The position numbers and the translations under genes are program-made. From Stenotrophomonas humi (GTDB lineage: Bacteria > Pseudomonadota > Gammaproteobacteria > Xanthomonadales > Xanthomonadaceae): 64,000 nt of DNA. Under the pieces are notes generated by a model. It was not told the DNA's origin, did no database searches, and saw only the letters and a list, made by a program, of their open reading frames with translations. Shown here piece after piece: positions 50,634-60,489 of the stretch; position 1 is the first letter of the stretch; every line of letters starts with the position of its first letter. The DNA lies in contig NZ_LDJI01000025.1 of NCBI RefSeq assembly GCF_001431415.1, positions 62,001-126,000 on the forward strand. The letters run 5' to 3'.

Positions 50634-51632
50634 TCACGCCACTTCGCGGCCGCGCTTGATCAGGTACATCGCCTGGTCGGCGGCGTGCAGCAGGGCACCC
50701 ACCTCGGCGCCATCGGCCGGGTACGCGGCCAGGCCGATGCTGGCGCTGACCGAGAGCTCGATTTCCTCACCGTCGCGCAGGTACCGCATCGGCGACAGCA
50801 GGGCGGCGCGCACGCGCTCCAGCAGCCGCTCCGCGTCCTGCATGTCCTCCAGCTCTTCCAGCACCAATGCGAATTCATCGCCGCCCAGCCGCGCGACGGT
50901 GTCGTTCTCACGCAGGGTGCTGCGCAGTCGTGCGGCCAGTTCGACCAGCATCGCATCGCCGGCGGCGTGGCCCCAGGTATCGTTGACCGCCTTGAAACGG
51001 TCCACGTCCACATAAACCAGGGCGAACATGCCGCCGTGCCGCGTGGCGCGATGGTGCGCGCTCTCCAGGCGATCCATGAACAGGGCACGGTTGGGCAGGC
51101 CGGTAAGCATGTCGTGCATGGCCAGGTGGCGCATCTCCTGCTCCATCAGCCTGCGCTGCTCTACTTCGATCTCCAGCTGCCGATTGCGCTCGGACAGCTC
51201 TCCCAGCGCCGCGCGCAATGCAACACGGTGCCGGTACAGCTCCAGAAACACCTGCACCTTGGACAGCAGGATGGTCGCTTCCAGCGGCTTGGCCATGTAG
51301 TCCACCGCGCCGAAGCCATAGCCCTTGAGCCGGTGCACGTCGTCGGCATAGGTCGCGGTGACGAAGATGATCGGCGTCTGCCGCGTGCCTTCTTCCTGCG
51401 ACAGGATCTCGGCTACTTCAAAGCCGTTGATGTCCGGCATGTAGACATCAAGCAACACCAGCGCGAACTCATCATCCAGCGTGGCCTTCAGCGCATCGTT
51501 GCCGGAGGAGGCTTCGACCACTTCGACATCGAGCTTGGCCAGCACCCGCCGGATCACCAGCAGGTTGGCCGGGTTGTCGTCCACGGCCAGGATCTTGGGG
51601 CGCTGCACGGCAGGCGACTTGGTCACGAACAT
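50634..51632 (-). CDS. Response regulator with GGDEF output (diguanylate cyclase)
   Basis: A 332-residue protein with a receiver domain (about residues 12-128, acidic pair AVDDN, phospho-acceptor in LVLLDVYMPDINGFE, lysine in MAKPLE). A short coiled coil (140-170) leads to a GGDEF domain with intact signature RLGGDEFALVLEE. The inhibitory-site RxxD (REND) lies five residues before it, so it should make cyclic di-GMP and be product-inhibited. The start at 51632 overlaps the end of the CheB gene by ten bases; the last gene of a four-gene signalling operon. Confidence 0.93.
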   Translation of the reverse strand: MFVTKSPAVQRPKILAVDDNPANLLVIRRVLAKLDVEVVEASSGNDALKATLDDEFALVLLDVYMPDINGFEVAEILSQEEGTRQTPIIFVTATYADDVHRLKGYGFGAVDYMAKPLEATILLSKVQVFLELYRHRVALRAALGELSERNRQLEIEVEQRRLMEQEMRHLAMHDMLTGLPNRALFMDRLESAHHRATRHGGMFALVYVDVDRFKAVNDTWGHAAGDAMLVELAARLRSTLRENDTVARLGGDEFALVLEELEDMQDAERLLERVRAALLSPMRYLRDGEEIELSVSASIGLAAYPADGAEVGALLHAADQAMYLIKRGREVA

Positions 51633-52204
51633 AAGGATTCCAGCAAAAGAGAAATTTCCGGCAACGGCAGGCAATAGTCGGCACCGGCAAGCTCAAGCGC
51701 TGCGGCGGGCATCATCGGCACCTGTGCGGTTTCCGGGTCCTGCACCACCACCGTGCCACCGGCACGACGCACCTTTGCACAACCTTCGGCACCATCGGCG
51801 TTGGCGCCGGTCATCAGCACTGCCAGCACCCGGTCGCGCCACACGTCGGCGGCCGATTCGAACAACACATCAATCGATGGCCGCGAGAATGCCACGCGCG
51901 GATCGACGCTCAATGCAAAACGCTTGTCGCGCTCCAACAACAGGTGATAGCCCGAAGGCGCGACATAGACATGGCCGGGCTCGGGCAGCAGCCGCTCTTC
52001 GGCTTCGCGTACCGGCAATCCACTACGGCTTTCCAGCAGCTCGCAGAACACCCGCATGTCTTCCGAGCCGCTATGGCAGACCACCACCATCGGTACCGGC
52101 AGCGGCTTGGACAAACCACCCAGCACCCTGTGCAGCGCTGACAACCCACCGGCCGAGCAGCCCATCACCACCATCTCCGGCGGCGACAGCGGGAGCGCAG
52201 TCAC
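51623..52204 (-). CDS. CheB-type methylesterase without receiver domain
   Basis: A 193-residue protein containing only the CheB catalytic domain. The serine lies in VVMGCSAGGLSAL near residue 17, the histidine in VVVCHSGSED and the aspartate in VLMTGANADGAEG. Classical CheB has an N-terminal receiver, which is absent. It removes methyl groups from (or deamidates) glutamyl residues of receptors. The GTG at 52204 overlaps the CheR stop (GTGA). The target may be a chemoreceptor or the co-encoded kinase; unproven. Confidence 0.92.
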   Translation of the reverse strand: MTALPLSPPEMVVMGCSAGGLSALHRVLGGLSKPLPVPMVVVCHSGSEDMRVFCELLESRSGLPVREAEERLLPEPGHVYVAPSGYHLLLERDKRFALSVDPRVAFSRPSIDVLFESAADVWRDRVLAVLMTGANADGAEGCAKVRRAGGTVVVQDPETAQVPMMPAAALELAGADYCLPLPEISLLLESLCS

Positions 52205-53067
52205 AGGGTTGCTCCGGCATTGCGATACAGGCGCAGCTCGGCGTCCAGCGGTACGAAATCGCGTGCACTGGGGGCGAAGCGGATCGACTCGCGGTTGCCC
52301 AGGCAAAGGATGCCACCCCGGCTCAGGCTGTTGCGGAACAACCCCAGCACGCGGTCCTGCAACGTGTCGGAAAAATAGATCAGCACGTTGCGGCACAGGA
52401 TCAGCTGCGCCTCGCAGAACACCCCATCGCAGACCAGATTGTGGTTGGCGAACGTGACCCGTTCCTTCAACCGCTCATCCAGTTTCATGAAGTCATAGCG
52501 AGCGTGGTAATAGTCCGACAGCGTGTGGCGGCCGCCAGCAGCAAGGTAGTTCTCCGAGTACAGGCGTGCATCGCGGATCGGGAAGATGCCTTCCTGCGCG
52601 CGCGCCAACGCCTCATCGCTGAAGTCGGTGGCAAATATCTGGCAGCGGTCGTACAGGCCGGCTTCCTTGAGCAGGATGGCCAGTGAATAGACCTCCTGTC
52701 CGTGCGCACAGCCGGCCTGCCAGATGTTGATCTGCGGGTACGAAGCCAGCACCGGGAAGACTTCATCGCGCAGTTTCCGGAACACCGCCGGGTTGCGGAA
52801 CATCTCCGACACCGGCACCGACAACTTGGCGATGACCTGCGGCACCATTTCATCGTCGCGCAGCACGCGTGCGGTCAGTTCGCCGACATGGGCGATTTCC
52901 AGCGACTGCACCAACGCCTGCACCCGCCGCTTGAGCGAGGCCGGCGCGTAGCCGCTGAAGTCGTAACCATGGCGCCGCGTCATTGCCTGGATGAAACCGT
53001 CGACTTCGATATCGTCGATGTCATCGCGGCGCGGTGTGGGCACCGGAGAGCCTACTTCTGCAGCCAT
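52201..53067 (-). CDS. CheR-type protein-glutamate methyltransferase
   Basis: A 288-residue S-adenosylmethionine-dependent methyltransferase. The N-terminal helical domain (LKRRVQALVQS) leads to the catalytic domain with the glycine-rich WQAGCAHGQEVYSLAILL (about residue 116) and FATDFSDEALARA. LILCRNVLIYF follows near 225. In the canonical motif the stretch reads GCSTGEE, so AGCAHGQE is a mild variant. It overlaps the upstream kinase by 16 bases and the CheB gene by four. Confidence 0.93.
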   Translation of the reverse strand: MAAEVGSPVPTPRRDDIDDIEVDGFIQAMTRRHGYDFSGYAPASLKRRVQALVQSLEIAHVGELTARVLRDDEMVPQVIAKLSVPVSEMFRNPAVFRKLRDEVFPVLASYPQINIWQAGCAHGQEVYSLAILLKEAGLYDRCQIFATDFSDEALARAQEGIFPIRDARLYSENYLAAGGRHTLSDYYHARYDFMKLDERLKERVTFANHNLVCDGVFCEAQLILCRNVLIYFSDTLQDRVLGLFRNSLSRGGILCLGNRESIRFAPSARDFVPLDAELRLYRNAGATL

Positions 53068-56000
53068 ACGCGCATCATCGACAACAGCTTGTCCAGGTCC
53101 ACCGGCTTGGTCAGGTAATCATTGGCGCCGGCGTCCAGGCATTTGTCACGGTCGCCATGCATCGCCTTGGCGGTGACCGCGATGATCGGCAGGTTGCTCC
53201 ACTCCGCGCGCTTGCGGATCTCGCGGGTGGTTTCGTACCCGTCCATGCCCGGCATCATGATGTCCATCAGCACCAGTTCGATGCCCGGGTTTTCCTGCAG
53301 CTGCTGCAGCGCCTTGTAGCCGTCCTGGGCCATGCTCACGGTCACGCCGCGCGCGCGCAGTGATTTTGACAGCGCAAACAGGTTGCGCATGTCGTCGTCG
53401 ACCAGCAGCACCTGGCGTCCAGCCAGATGCTGGTCGTTCAATGGCGTGGCGCTGGCTCCCCGCGAACCGATGCTGTGCAGGAACAGGCTCACTTCATCGA
53501 GCAGGCGTTCGGGCGAACGCTGGCCCTTGATGACGATGCTGTCGGTGTACTGGCGCAGCTTGAGGCTTTCCTCGCGACTCAGGTCCTGGCCGGAATAGAT
53601 CACCACCGGCGGCACCGCCACCAGGGTGGCCGCGCGCTCCAGGAATTCCACGCCGGAAATTCCGCCCAGGTTGAGGTCCAGCACGATGCAGTCGTAGCTG
53701 TGCGTGGCGATGCGCTCCAGCGCTTCTTCGCCCGACGCCACCTGGTCGATTTCGACGTTGTCGGCCTGCAGCAGATGCGTGAGTGCCACGCGCGAATCAT
53801 CATCGTCATCGACCAGCAGCAACTTGCGCACGATCTTGCCGGCCACATCCAGCAGGTGATCGAACGCAGCGATCAACGCCTTGCGATCCACCGGCTTGGT
53901 CAGGTAACCCACCGCACCCAGCGCCACGCCCTTGGCGGCTTCGTCCACCGCCGAAATGAAGTGCACCGGGATCGCGGCGGTGACCGGATCGTGCTTCAGG
54001 TGCTGCAGCACCGACCAGCCATCCATGCCCGGCAGCATCACGTCCAGCAGGATGCCGGTGGGCCGATAGCGCCGCGCCAGTTCCAGGCCACTCTCGCCAT
54101 CGGCTGCGGCCAACGCGCGGTGCCCCTTGCGGCGGATCAGGTCAACCAGAATGCGGGCGAATGCCGGATCGTCCTCGATGGTGAGGATGACCGATTCGCC
54201 GGCCGCAATCGCATGGCGATCATCGGGAATCCAGTCGATCAACATCGCGCTGGCGGTCCGCACCGGCGCCGGCTCGTGCCGCTGCTGGGCGGATACCGTC
54301 GCTGGCAGCGTGCCGACCGCGGCCGACAGCAGCGGCAGCACCAGCGCGAAACAACTGCCCTTGTCCTGCTCGCTGTCCACCACCAGCTGGCCGCCCAGCA
54401 ACTGCGCCAGGCGGCGCGCGATGGCCAGGCCCAGCCCGCTGCCGCCGTAATGGCGGCTGGTGCTCGAATCCACCTGCTCGAATGCCTCGAAGATGGACTC
54501 CAGACGCTCTTCCGGGATGCCGATGCCGGTATCGCGCACCGACAGCGCCAGATGCTGTTCGTCGGCCGCTGCGCCCACGCGGGTCAGCAGTGCGGCATCG
54601 GCCATCGCCAGGTGCAGCGTCACCTTGCCTTCGCGGGTGAACTTGAAGGCATTGCCGAGCAGGTTGTTGAGCACCTGCTGCAGCTTGGAGCGGTCGGTGA
54701 CCAGCGATTCGGGCACCGCAGGATCCACTTCGATGGCGAATTCCAGGCGGCTGTCCACCGCCATGTGGCGGAAGTGGCGGATGACCTCGCGGGTAAGCGC
54801 CTCCACCCGCACTTCCTCGCGGTACACGTCCATCTTGCCGGCTTCGATCTTCGACAGATCGAGGATGTCGTTGATCAAACGCAGCAGGTTGGAGCCGGAA
54901 TCATGGATGACCGCGGCCGCTTCCACTTCCTCCGAATCCAGATGGCCACTCTCGTTCTCGGCCAGCTCCTTGGACAGGATCAACAGGCTGTTGAGCGGCG
55001 TGCGCAGCTCATGCGACATGTTGGCCAGGAAGTCGGTCTTGTACTGGCTAGCACGTGCCAGCTCCTGCGCCTTGAATTCGGTTTCGCGCTGCAGTACCTG
55101 CAGCACATCCTTCTGCTCGTTGAGCACTTCGGTCTTCTGCCGCAGCTCCTCGTTGGACGCCTGCAGCTCCTCGGCCTGCACCCGCAGCTCTTCCTCCGAC
55201 GCGGACAGGCGCTGGGCGTGTTCTTCCAGCTCCACGGTCTTGCCCTGAAGCTCTTCGTTGGCCGCGCGCAGTTCTTCTTCCTGCGCCTGCAAGGCGATCT
55301 GCGACTGCTGCAGTTCTTCGGCCTGGGCACGGGTGTGGTCGAGCAGCAGCTGGGTTTCGTCGGCGCGGCGGATGTTGTCCAGGCCCAATGCGACGGTCGG
55401 CAACACGCTGTCGACGAACGCCTCCTGGGTCGCGCTGAAATGATGGAACGTGCCGAACTCGAACACGCCCAGCAAGCGGTCCTTGAGCAGCAGCGGCACC
55501 GCTACCAGATGGCGCGGCTGCGCCTCGCCCAATGCCGAATGGACGCCGAAGAATTCGTCCGGCACCTGCTGTACGCCGATGCGTTTGCGCTCCAGCGCAG
55601 CCTGCCCGATCAAACCATCGCCAAGGCCGTAGCGCAGGCCCAGATGCTTGCGCCGCTGGAAGCCATAGCTGCCCTGCAGATGCAGTTCCTTGCGTTCTTC
55701 ATTCCAGGCGAAGAAAACCCCGATGGGCGCTTCGATGCGCGGTGCGATCAACGACACCAGCGCCTGTGCGTAATCCTCCGGGGTCTGCGCGGTCTGCAGC
55801 TGCGCGCCCACTTCACCGACGCTCAGCTTGACCCAGTTGGCATCGCGCGACACCAGCGCGTTGCGGCGGAACACTTCCATCGCGCGGGCGATCTCGCCGA
55901 CTTCATCGGCACGGTCCAGGCCGTCCACTTCCACGTCCAGATCACCATTGGACAGACGCGTCATCTTCTCGGTCAGGCGGTTGATCGGATTCACCACCGC

Positions 56001-56639
56001 CCGGGAAATCATCCACAAGGTACCGATGATGATCAGGAAGCCGACCACCAGCAGGACCAACGAGATCCGGTGGGCACGCGCGATCCACTGGCTCATCTGG
56101 CCGCGCTCGTGCAGCAGCATTTTCATTTCTGTTTCGTAGATGCCATCCAGCGCTTCAGCCAAGGCATCGCCCTTCCCGCTGCTGACCGCATGCAGGCGCT
56201 CCAACGGCGTCATCGGAACAGCGTCCACCGCCGCCGGGCGCAACACTTCCGCCACCTCCGCATCCCAGCTGGCGGCCTGCGCAGCCACACGCTGCAGGCG
56301 CTCACTCTGCGCCGCATCGCCGGCCTCGATTGCTACGTTCAGTGCCGCATCACGGCGCTCGCGCTGGCGGCGCAGTATGTCCAGCTCCTTGTCACCACCG
56401 CCCAGCAGATGGTTGCGGATCGCGATCTGCTGCAGGCGAACCGCCTGGAGAGCACCCTCCACCTGCCGGATCACTTCGATCTGCACGCCCTCTCTCTGAC
56501 GAACGGCATCGTCCTGCCCGGAAGTGCGGTAACTGACCACGCTGGTGGCAAGAAAACACAGGAACACCAAGCCGAATGCGGCCAGCATCTTGCCCAGCAA
56601 TGAAACGTTGTTGATCCAACCGCCCTTGTGCTGCGTCAT
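53052..56639 (-). CDS. Hybrid histidine kinase with HAMP, GAF and three receiver domains
   Basis: A 1,195-residue membrane sensor. TM1 (about 14-35) precedes a periplasmic helical domain (CHASE3-like), TM2 (about 192-213) and HAMP. A GAF domain (about 280-430) and a long glutamate-rich coiled coil (about 440-530) lead to HisKA with DFLANMSHELRTPLNSLL (H near 542). The ATPase domain carries VRDTGIGIPEERL and HYGGSGLGLAIARRL. Three receivers follow (about 825-935, 945-1055, 1078-1195), each keeping its aspartate (LLDVMLPGMDG, VLDLNLGGISG, LMDIMMPGMDG). ATG 56639 follows GGGGGA. It heads the kinase-cheR-cheB-GGDEF operon and presumably feeds the GGDEF regulator. Confidence 0.94.
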   Translation of the reverse strand: MTQHKGGWINNVSLLGKMLAAFGLVFLCFLATSVVSYRTSGQDDAVRQREGVQIEVIRQVEGALQAVRLQQIAIRNHLLGGGDKELDILRRQRERRDAALNVAIEAGDAAQSERLQRVAAQAASWDAEVAEVLRPAAVDAVPMTPLERLHAVSSGKGDALAEALDGIYETEMKMLLHERGQMSQWIARAHRISLVLLVVGFLIIIGTLWMISRAVVNPINRLTEKMTRLSNGDLDVEVDGLDRADEVGEIARAMEVFRRNALVSRDANWVKLSVGEVGAQLQTAQTPEDYAQALVSLIAPRIEAPIGVFFAWNEERKELHLQGSYGFQRRKHLGLRYGLGDGLIGQAALERKRIGVQQVPDEFFGVHSALGEAQPRHLVAVPLLLKDRLLGVFEFGTFHHFSATQEAFVDSVLPTVALGLDNIRRADETQLLLDHTRAQAEELQQSQIALQAQEEELRAANEELQGKTVELEEHAQRLSASEEELRVQAEELQASNEELRQKTEVLNEQKDVLQVLQRETEFKAQELARASQYKTDFLANMSHELRTPLNSLLILSKELAENESGHLDSEEVEAAAVIHDSGSNLLRLINDILDLSKIEAGKMDVYREEVRVEALTREVIRHFRHMAVDSRLEFAIEVDPAVPESLVTDRSKLQQVLNNLLGNAFKFTREGKVTLHLAMADAALLTRVGAAADEQHLALSVRDTGIGIPEERLESIFEAFEQVDSSTSRHYGGSGLGLAIARRLAQLLGGQLVVDSEQDKGSCFALVLPLLSAAVGTLPATVSAQQRHEPAPVRTASAMLIDWIPDDRHAIAAGESVILTIEDDPAFARILVDLIRRKGHRALAAADGESGLELARRYRPTGILLDVMLPGMDGWSVLQHLKHDPVTAAIPVHFISAVDEAAKGVALGAVGYLTKPVDRKALIAAFDHLLDVAGKIVRKLLLVDDDDDSRVALTHLLQADNVEIDQVASGEEALERIATHSYDCIVLDLNLGGISGVEFLERAATLVAVPPVVIYSGQDLSREESLKLRQYTDSIVIKGQRSPERLLDEVSLFLHSIGSRGASATPLNDQHLAGRQVLLVDDDMRNLFALSKSLRARGVTVSMAQDGYKALQQLQENPGIELVLMDIMMPGMDGYETTREIRKRAEWSNLPIIAVTAKAMHGDRDKCLDAGANDYLTKPVDLDKLLSMMRVWLQK

Positions 56640-56720
56640 CCGGCAATCCCCCTTGGTCGCCCCAAGCCTGCCCGATGTAACGCGCAGCCCCAACGCTGAA
56701 AAATATCGCAGAACGTGTGC

Positions 56721-56737
56721 AGGCGCCGTGGGCGCCT
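56721..56737 (-). terminator. Hairpin just after tatC
   Basis: AGGCGCC-GTG-GGCGCCT, a 7-bp perfect stem three bases beyond the tatC stop on the minus strand. No T tract follows, so termination here is only possible, not certain. Confidence 0.4.
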
Positions 56738-56739
56738 AT

Positions 56740-57489
56740 TCAGGGTGCTGCGGTCTTGTCCTGGTCTCGCGGCATCAGCCAGCGCGAGGCATGAATGCCC
56801 AGTTCGTAGAGCACGCACATGGGGATGGCCAGCATCAACTGCGACACCACGTCCGGCGGGGTCAGCACCGCGGCCAGCACGAAGATGCCCACCACGGCAT
56901 AGCCGCGGCCTTCGCGCAGCTGCTGCGGTGTCACCCAGCCCAGCAGCACCAGGATCACCATCGCCACCGGCAGCTCAAAACTGGCGCCAAAGGCAAAGAA
57001 GATGGCCAGCACGAAATCCAGGTAGGCGTTGGCATCCGGGGTGATGGCGATCACCTCAGGACGGAAGGTGGTGAGGAAGTGAAACACCGCCGGCAACACC
57101 AGGAAGTACGCAAACGCACAGCCGATGTAGAACAAGGCCATGGCCGAACCCAACAAGGGCACCGCCAGGCGCCGTTCGCGCGCATACAGCCCCGGCGCCA
57201 CGAAGGCCCAGGCCTGGTACAGCAGCCACGGCACCGCGACGAACACGGCAGTGAAGAAGGTCAGCTTCAGTGGTGCGAAGAACGCGCCAGCCGGATTGGT
57301 GGCGATCATCGACTGCCCTGCCGGCAACTGCGATATCAGCGGCGTGGCCAGATGGGTATACAGCGTGCGCGAGAACGGCAGCAGCGCCAGCAGCACCACG
57401 CCCAGGCCCATCAGCGCGCGCACCAAGCGTGCGCGCAGTTCGATCAGATGCTCGATCAGCGGGCTTTCGTTGGAATCATTGGCGCTCAT
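56740..57489 (-). CDS. tatC: Sec-independent translocase TatC
   Basis: A 249-residue inner-membrane protein that receives twin-arginine signal peptides. Six hydrophobic helices are visible, and the N-terminal conserved [16 protein letters not shown] holds the glutamate of the signal-binding site. The loop motif [19 protein letters not shown] is present near residue 90. It starts in overlap with the tatB stop (ATGA). Confidence 0.97.
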   Translation of the reverse strand: MSANDSNESPLIEHLIELRARLVRALMGLGVVLLALLPFSRTLYTHLATPLISQLPAGQSMIATNPAGAFFAPLKLTFFTAVFVAVPWLLYQAWAFVAPGLYARERRLAVPLLGSAMALFYIGCAFAYFLVLPAVFHFLTTFRPEVIAITPDANAYLDFVLAIFFAFGASFELPVAMVILVLLGWVTPQQLREGRGYAVVGIFVLAAVLTPPDVVSQLMLAIPMCVLYELGIHASRWLMPRDQDKTAAP

Positions 57490-57956
57490 TGCGGCCGCTC
57501 CGGCGCGGACGGCGCAGTGTCAGCGACAGGCGGGACCGGTGTATCCAACGGGATGGCGCGGTTGCCCATCTCCGACTCCAGCGCGGGCGCCGGCCTGATC
57601 GGGCGGGGCTCGATCACGCGCTCAGCGTCGGCCGGGGCCGGCATTTGCTGGGGTTGGACACCGGGCTGTTGCACTTCCTGCTGGAAGGCATCGGCACCGT
57701 CGCGCACCTGCCGGGCCTGGTCACGCAGCTCGGTTTCCGTCTGCTGCATCGACTGCCGCACGTCCTGCAGGTTGCGTTTGATCTCCTCGGCGTGCAGTTC
57801 GCGTTCCAGCTCCTGCTTCACCGAATCCCACTGATTGCGGGCACGCCGCACCCACAGGCCGGCAAACCGCGCCGCCTTGGGCAGGCGCTCCGGACCCAGT
57901 ACCACCAACGCAACCACCGCAATCAACAGCAGTTCGCTGAAGCCGATATCAAACAC
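57486..57956 (-). CDS. tatB: Sec-independent translocase subunit TatB
   Basis: A 156-residue protein. A single N-terminal helix ([20 protein letters not shown]) is followed by PERLP, an amphipathic helix, and a long Pro/Glu-rich tail with a C-terminal Pro-Ala-rich end. The FSEL glutamate and the PxxLP hinge are typical of TatB rather than TatA. It starts with GTG at 57956 with GGAG upstream, 15 bases after tatA. Confidence 0.95.
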   Translation of the reverse strand: MFDIGFSELLLIAVVALVVLGPERLPKAARFAGLWVRRARNQWDSVKQELERELHAEEIKRNLQDVRQSMQQTETELRDQARQVRDGADAFQQEVQQPGVQPQQMPAPADAERVIEPRPIRPAPALESEMGNRAIPLDTPVPPVADTAPSAPERPQ

Positions 57957-57971
57957 GCCCGGAACTCCGGA

Positions 57972-58199
57972 TCAACGCGCTTGCTTGTCGTGCTCAGCCT
58001 GCTTTTCGCGGCTCTTTTCGGCATCGCCCGACTCGTCGCCCAGCTGTGCAGCCGGCTTGTCCTCGTCGCGCATGCCCTTCTTGAATTCCTTGACCGCACT
58101 GCCAAGATCCTTGGCACCGCTGGTCAGCTTCTTGGTGCCAAACACCAGCAGGACGATGACCAGCACGACCAACCAGTGCCAGATGCTGAAACTGCCCAT
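57972..58199 (-). CDS. tatA: Sec-independent translocase subunit TatA
   Basis: A 75-residue pore-forming component. Its short N-terminal helix [20 protein letters not shown] is followed by the FGTKKL hinge, an amphipathic helix ([15 protein letters not shown]) and a charged tail. First gene of tatABC. Confidence 0.96.
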   Translation of the reverse strand: MGSFSIWHWLVVLVIVLLVFGTKKLTSGAKDLGSAVKEFKKGMRDEDKPAAQLGDESGDAEKSREKQAEHDKQAR

Positions 58200-58274
58200 G
58201 ATCTGCTCGCGTAATTAATGTGGAAGGTGGATGAGCATAGCGCACACGGCCTTAGCCAATCGCTATGCCAAAGG

Positions 58275-59180
58275 TCAGTTGCCGCCGTCCAGCGACTCGG
58301 TGCGGATTTCGCCCTCGGTCACCAGCTGGAAGCCCTGATGTGGGGCCGCCTGCGCCGGCGTGTTCTGCAGCGGCTCGGTGGTCGCAGTATCGGCGCCGGT
58401 TGCGACGGGAGCCTGAACGCTCACCGGTGCCACGCGCGACGCTGATGCCGAGGCAACCACCGGGGCGGCGGCGCCTTGGGTGCCGCGCTTCTGGCGGGCG
58501 GCATAGGTGGATTCTTCCAGACGGTCGCGGAAGGCCACCACATCACTGGAAGGCGCAGCCGCCAGGCGGCTCTCGATGATCATCCGCGGCGTGGTGCCCT
58601 GGCCGTAGGCGTCAAGATTGGCGGCATCGTCGATCTGCAGCGCCGCACCGTCCAGCGCGACACCGGCAAACAAACCGCGCGCACGCGACCACGACCAGAT
58701 TTCGGCCTTGAGCTGGCCGTCGGTGGCGGCAGCGGCATTGCGGCCGACCGGGCCAGCAGCCACGCCGGCATCGGCGCCAAGGGTGAACTTGCCATTGACG
58801 ATGTTGTCCAGGCTGCGGTCGTTGCGGAACACCAGGATCACGTCGGACGACTGCACACCGGCCTGGAAGCCGATGCTGGCGCCGGTGAGCTTGATGAACA
58901 CCGGGTTGGACCAGCTGCCATCCGGCGTCTTGACCGACATCAGGCCATGGCCACGACGTCCACCCAGCACCAGACCCGCCTTGATCGTGTCGGGGATGAC
59001 CACGATCGCGCGGCCTTCATCGAGCAACTTGTCCGGAATGGCCTGCTCGGGGATGTCCTGGATTTCACTGAGCACACGCACCGCGTTACGGGCGCGCTGG
59101 TCTTCCTTGGGGCCGGCAAAGGCATTGACGGACAGCAGGCTCGCAGACAGCAGCAGAACAAGGCACGGCAGGCGGCGCAT
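58275..59180 (-). CDS. Secreted SYLF-domain (YSC84-like) lipid-binding protein
   Basis: A 301-residue exported protein. The signal peptide ends AFA before GPKED (residue about 22). The SYLF domain (about 30-205) includes AIVVIPDTIKAGLVLGGRRG, GHGLMSVKTPDGSWSNP, GASIGFQAGVQSSDVILVF and ADAGVAAGPVGRNA. An Ala/Pro/Thr-rich tail of about 80 residues follows. Family members bind phosphoinositides in eukaryotes; the bacterial role is not settled. ATG 59180 has GGAG six bases upstream; ATGs at 59192 and 59204 are less well placed. Confidence 0.9.
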   Translation of the reverse strand: MRRLPCLVLLLSASLLSVNAFAGPKEDQRARNAVRVLSEIQDIPEQAIPDKLLDEGRAIVVIPDTIKAGLVLGGRRGHGLMSVKTPDGSWSNPVFIKLTGASIGFQAGVQSSDVILVFRNDRSLDNIVNGKFTLGADAGVAAGPVGRNAAAATDGQLKAEIWSWSRARGLFAGVALDGAALQIDDAANLDAYGQGTTPRMIIESRLAAAPSSDVVAFRDRLEESTYAARQKRGTQGAAAPVVASASASRVAPVSVQAPVATGADTATTEPLQNTPAQAAPHQGFQLVTEGEIRTESLDGGN

Positions 59181-59526
59181 GGTGAACTCCATAGGTCGAT
59201 GCACAACGATATAGCAAGTGCCTGAAATTAGGGGCGCAGCTATGAATCGGGAGTGAGTGGAGCGGGAGCAGACGTGAGTTCAGAGGAGTGGGCAGGCGCA
59301 ACTGCAAAGGCTGCCCTCTCCCGGTCTTCCCCTTCATTGCGCACAAGGGAGCCGGCGGTCCTGCGACCTGAGGTCTGGCCGGAGCCGGCGCTTCAGCCTC
59401 CTGCCTTGCGCAACGCGCAGGGGAGGATCGAGCAAGGGACCGCAGCTCCTGCTTTTGTTCTTGCTCACGCTTCACTCTTCTCCCCGCTCCTCGCCCTTCT
59501 CCGGCCAGACCTGCGAAAATGCACGC
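59181..59526. other. Intergenic region between the SYLF gene and hemH
   Basis: About 346 bases without a gene. The SYLF-proximal 60 bases are relatively A/T-rich and probably carry its promoter. The rest is pyrimidine-rich low-complexity sequence with no hairpin or motif that I could support. Confidence 0.5.
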
Positions 59527-60489
59527 ATGTCCGACGCCCCCACCACCGCGTTGCTCGCGGTCAATCTAGGCACGCCAGAGACACCTACCGCCCCGGCGGT
59601 ACGTCGCTACCTTGCTGAATTCCTCAGCGATCCGCGTGTGGTTTCGATCCCACCACTGCTATGGAAGCCCTTGCTGCATGGGCTGATCCTGCCGCTGCGC
59701 AGCGGTCGTTCCGCGCATAAATATGCGCAGGTCTGGCTGCCGGAGGGCTCGCCGCTGGCCGTGCATACCCGCCGTCTGGCCGAGGGCCTGCAGCGCGAAT
59801 TGCCGCAATGGCGGGTGCGCGATGCCATGCGCTACGGCACGCCGGCACTGTTGCCCGCGCTGGATGCGCTGGCCGCGGAAGGCATCCAGCGCATCGTGGT
59901 GCTGCCGCTCTATCCGCAATACTCGACCACCACCACCGCCTCGGTGGAAGATCGCGTGCAGCAATGGCAGGCACGCAATCCGCAGATCGAGGTGCAGCTG
60001 ATCCGCGATTACGCCGACGACCCGCAATGGGCCGCAGCGGTGGCGGCGTCCATCACCGCGCACTGGCAACAGCACGGGCGCGGCGACAAGCTGGTGTTCT
60101 CGTTCCACGGCATTCCACAGCGCCTGGCCGATGCCGGCGATCCCTACCCGCAACGCTGCCGGGCAAGTGCCGAAGCGATCACCGCCGCACTCGGGCTGTC
60201 GGCCGACGAATGGGAGCTCACCTATCAATCGCGTTTCGGCCGTGAACGCTGGCTTGAACCCTATGCCGAGCCACGGTTGTGGGAACTGGCACAAAGCGGC
60301 CTCAAGACGCTGGATGTGGTCTGCCCCGGCTTTGCCACCGACTGCCTGGAAACCCTGGAAGAAGTGGCGCTGGGCTTCACCGCCACCGTCGCCGAACGCG
60401 GCGCGCAGATGCGTTACATCCCCTGCTTGAACGACGCACCCTCGCACGCGCATGCCCTGGCGGCGCTGGCAACGGCGCAGACGGCATGA
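59527..60489 (+). CDS. hemH: Ferrochelatase
   Basis: A 320-residue enzyme that inserts Fe2+ into protoporphyrin IX at the end of haem synthesis. It begins [22 protein letters not shown]. The catalytic histidine is H194 in [19 protein letters not shown] and the acidic [14 protein letters not shown] motif lies near 260-273. The frame runs upstream to 59455, but MSDAPTT at 59527 is the family start. Its stop overlaps the hydrolase start (ATGA). Confidence 0.96.
   Translation: MSDAPTTALLAVNLGTPETPTAPAVRRYLAEFLSDPRVVSIPPLLWKPLLHGLILPLRSGRSAHKYAQVWLPEGSPLAVHTRRLAEGLQRELPQWRVRDAMRYGTPALLPALDALAAEGIQRIVVLPLYPQYSTTTTASVEDRVQQWQARNPQIEVQLIRDYADDPQWAAAVAASITAHWQQHGRGDKLVFSFHGIPQRLADAGDPYPQRCRASAEAITAALGLSADEWELTYQSRFGRERWLEPYAEPRLWELAQSGLKTLDVVCPGFATDCLETLEEVALGFTATVAERGAQMRYIPCLNDAPSHAHALAALATAQTA

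Noticed and set aside
53427..56603. A 1,058-codon open frame antisense to the hybrid kinase
   Set aside because: Same effect: no start signal or similarity, while the opposite strand encodes clear kinase and receiver motifs.
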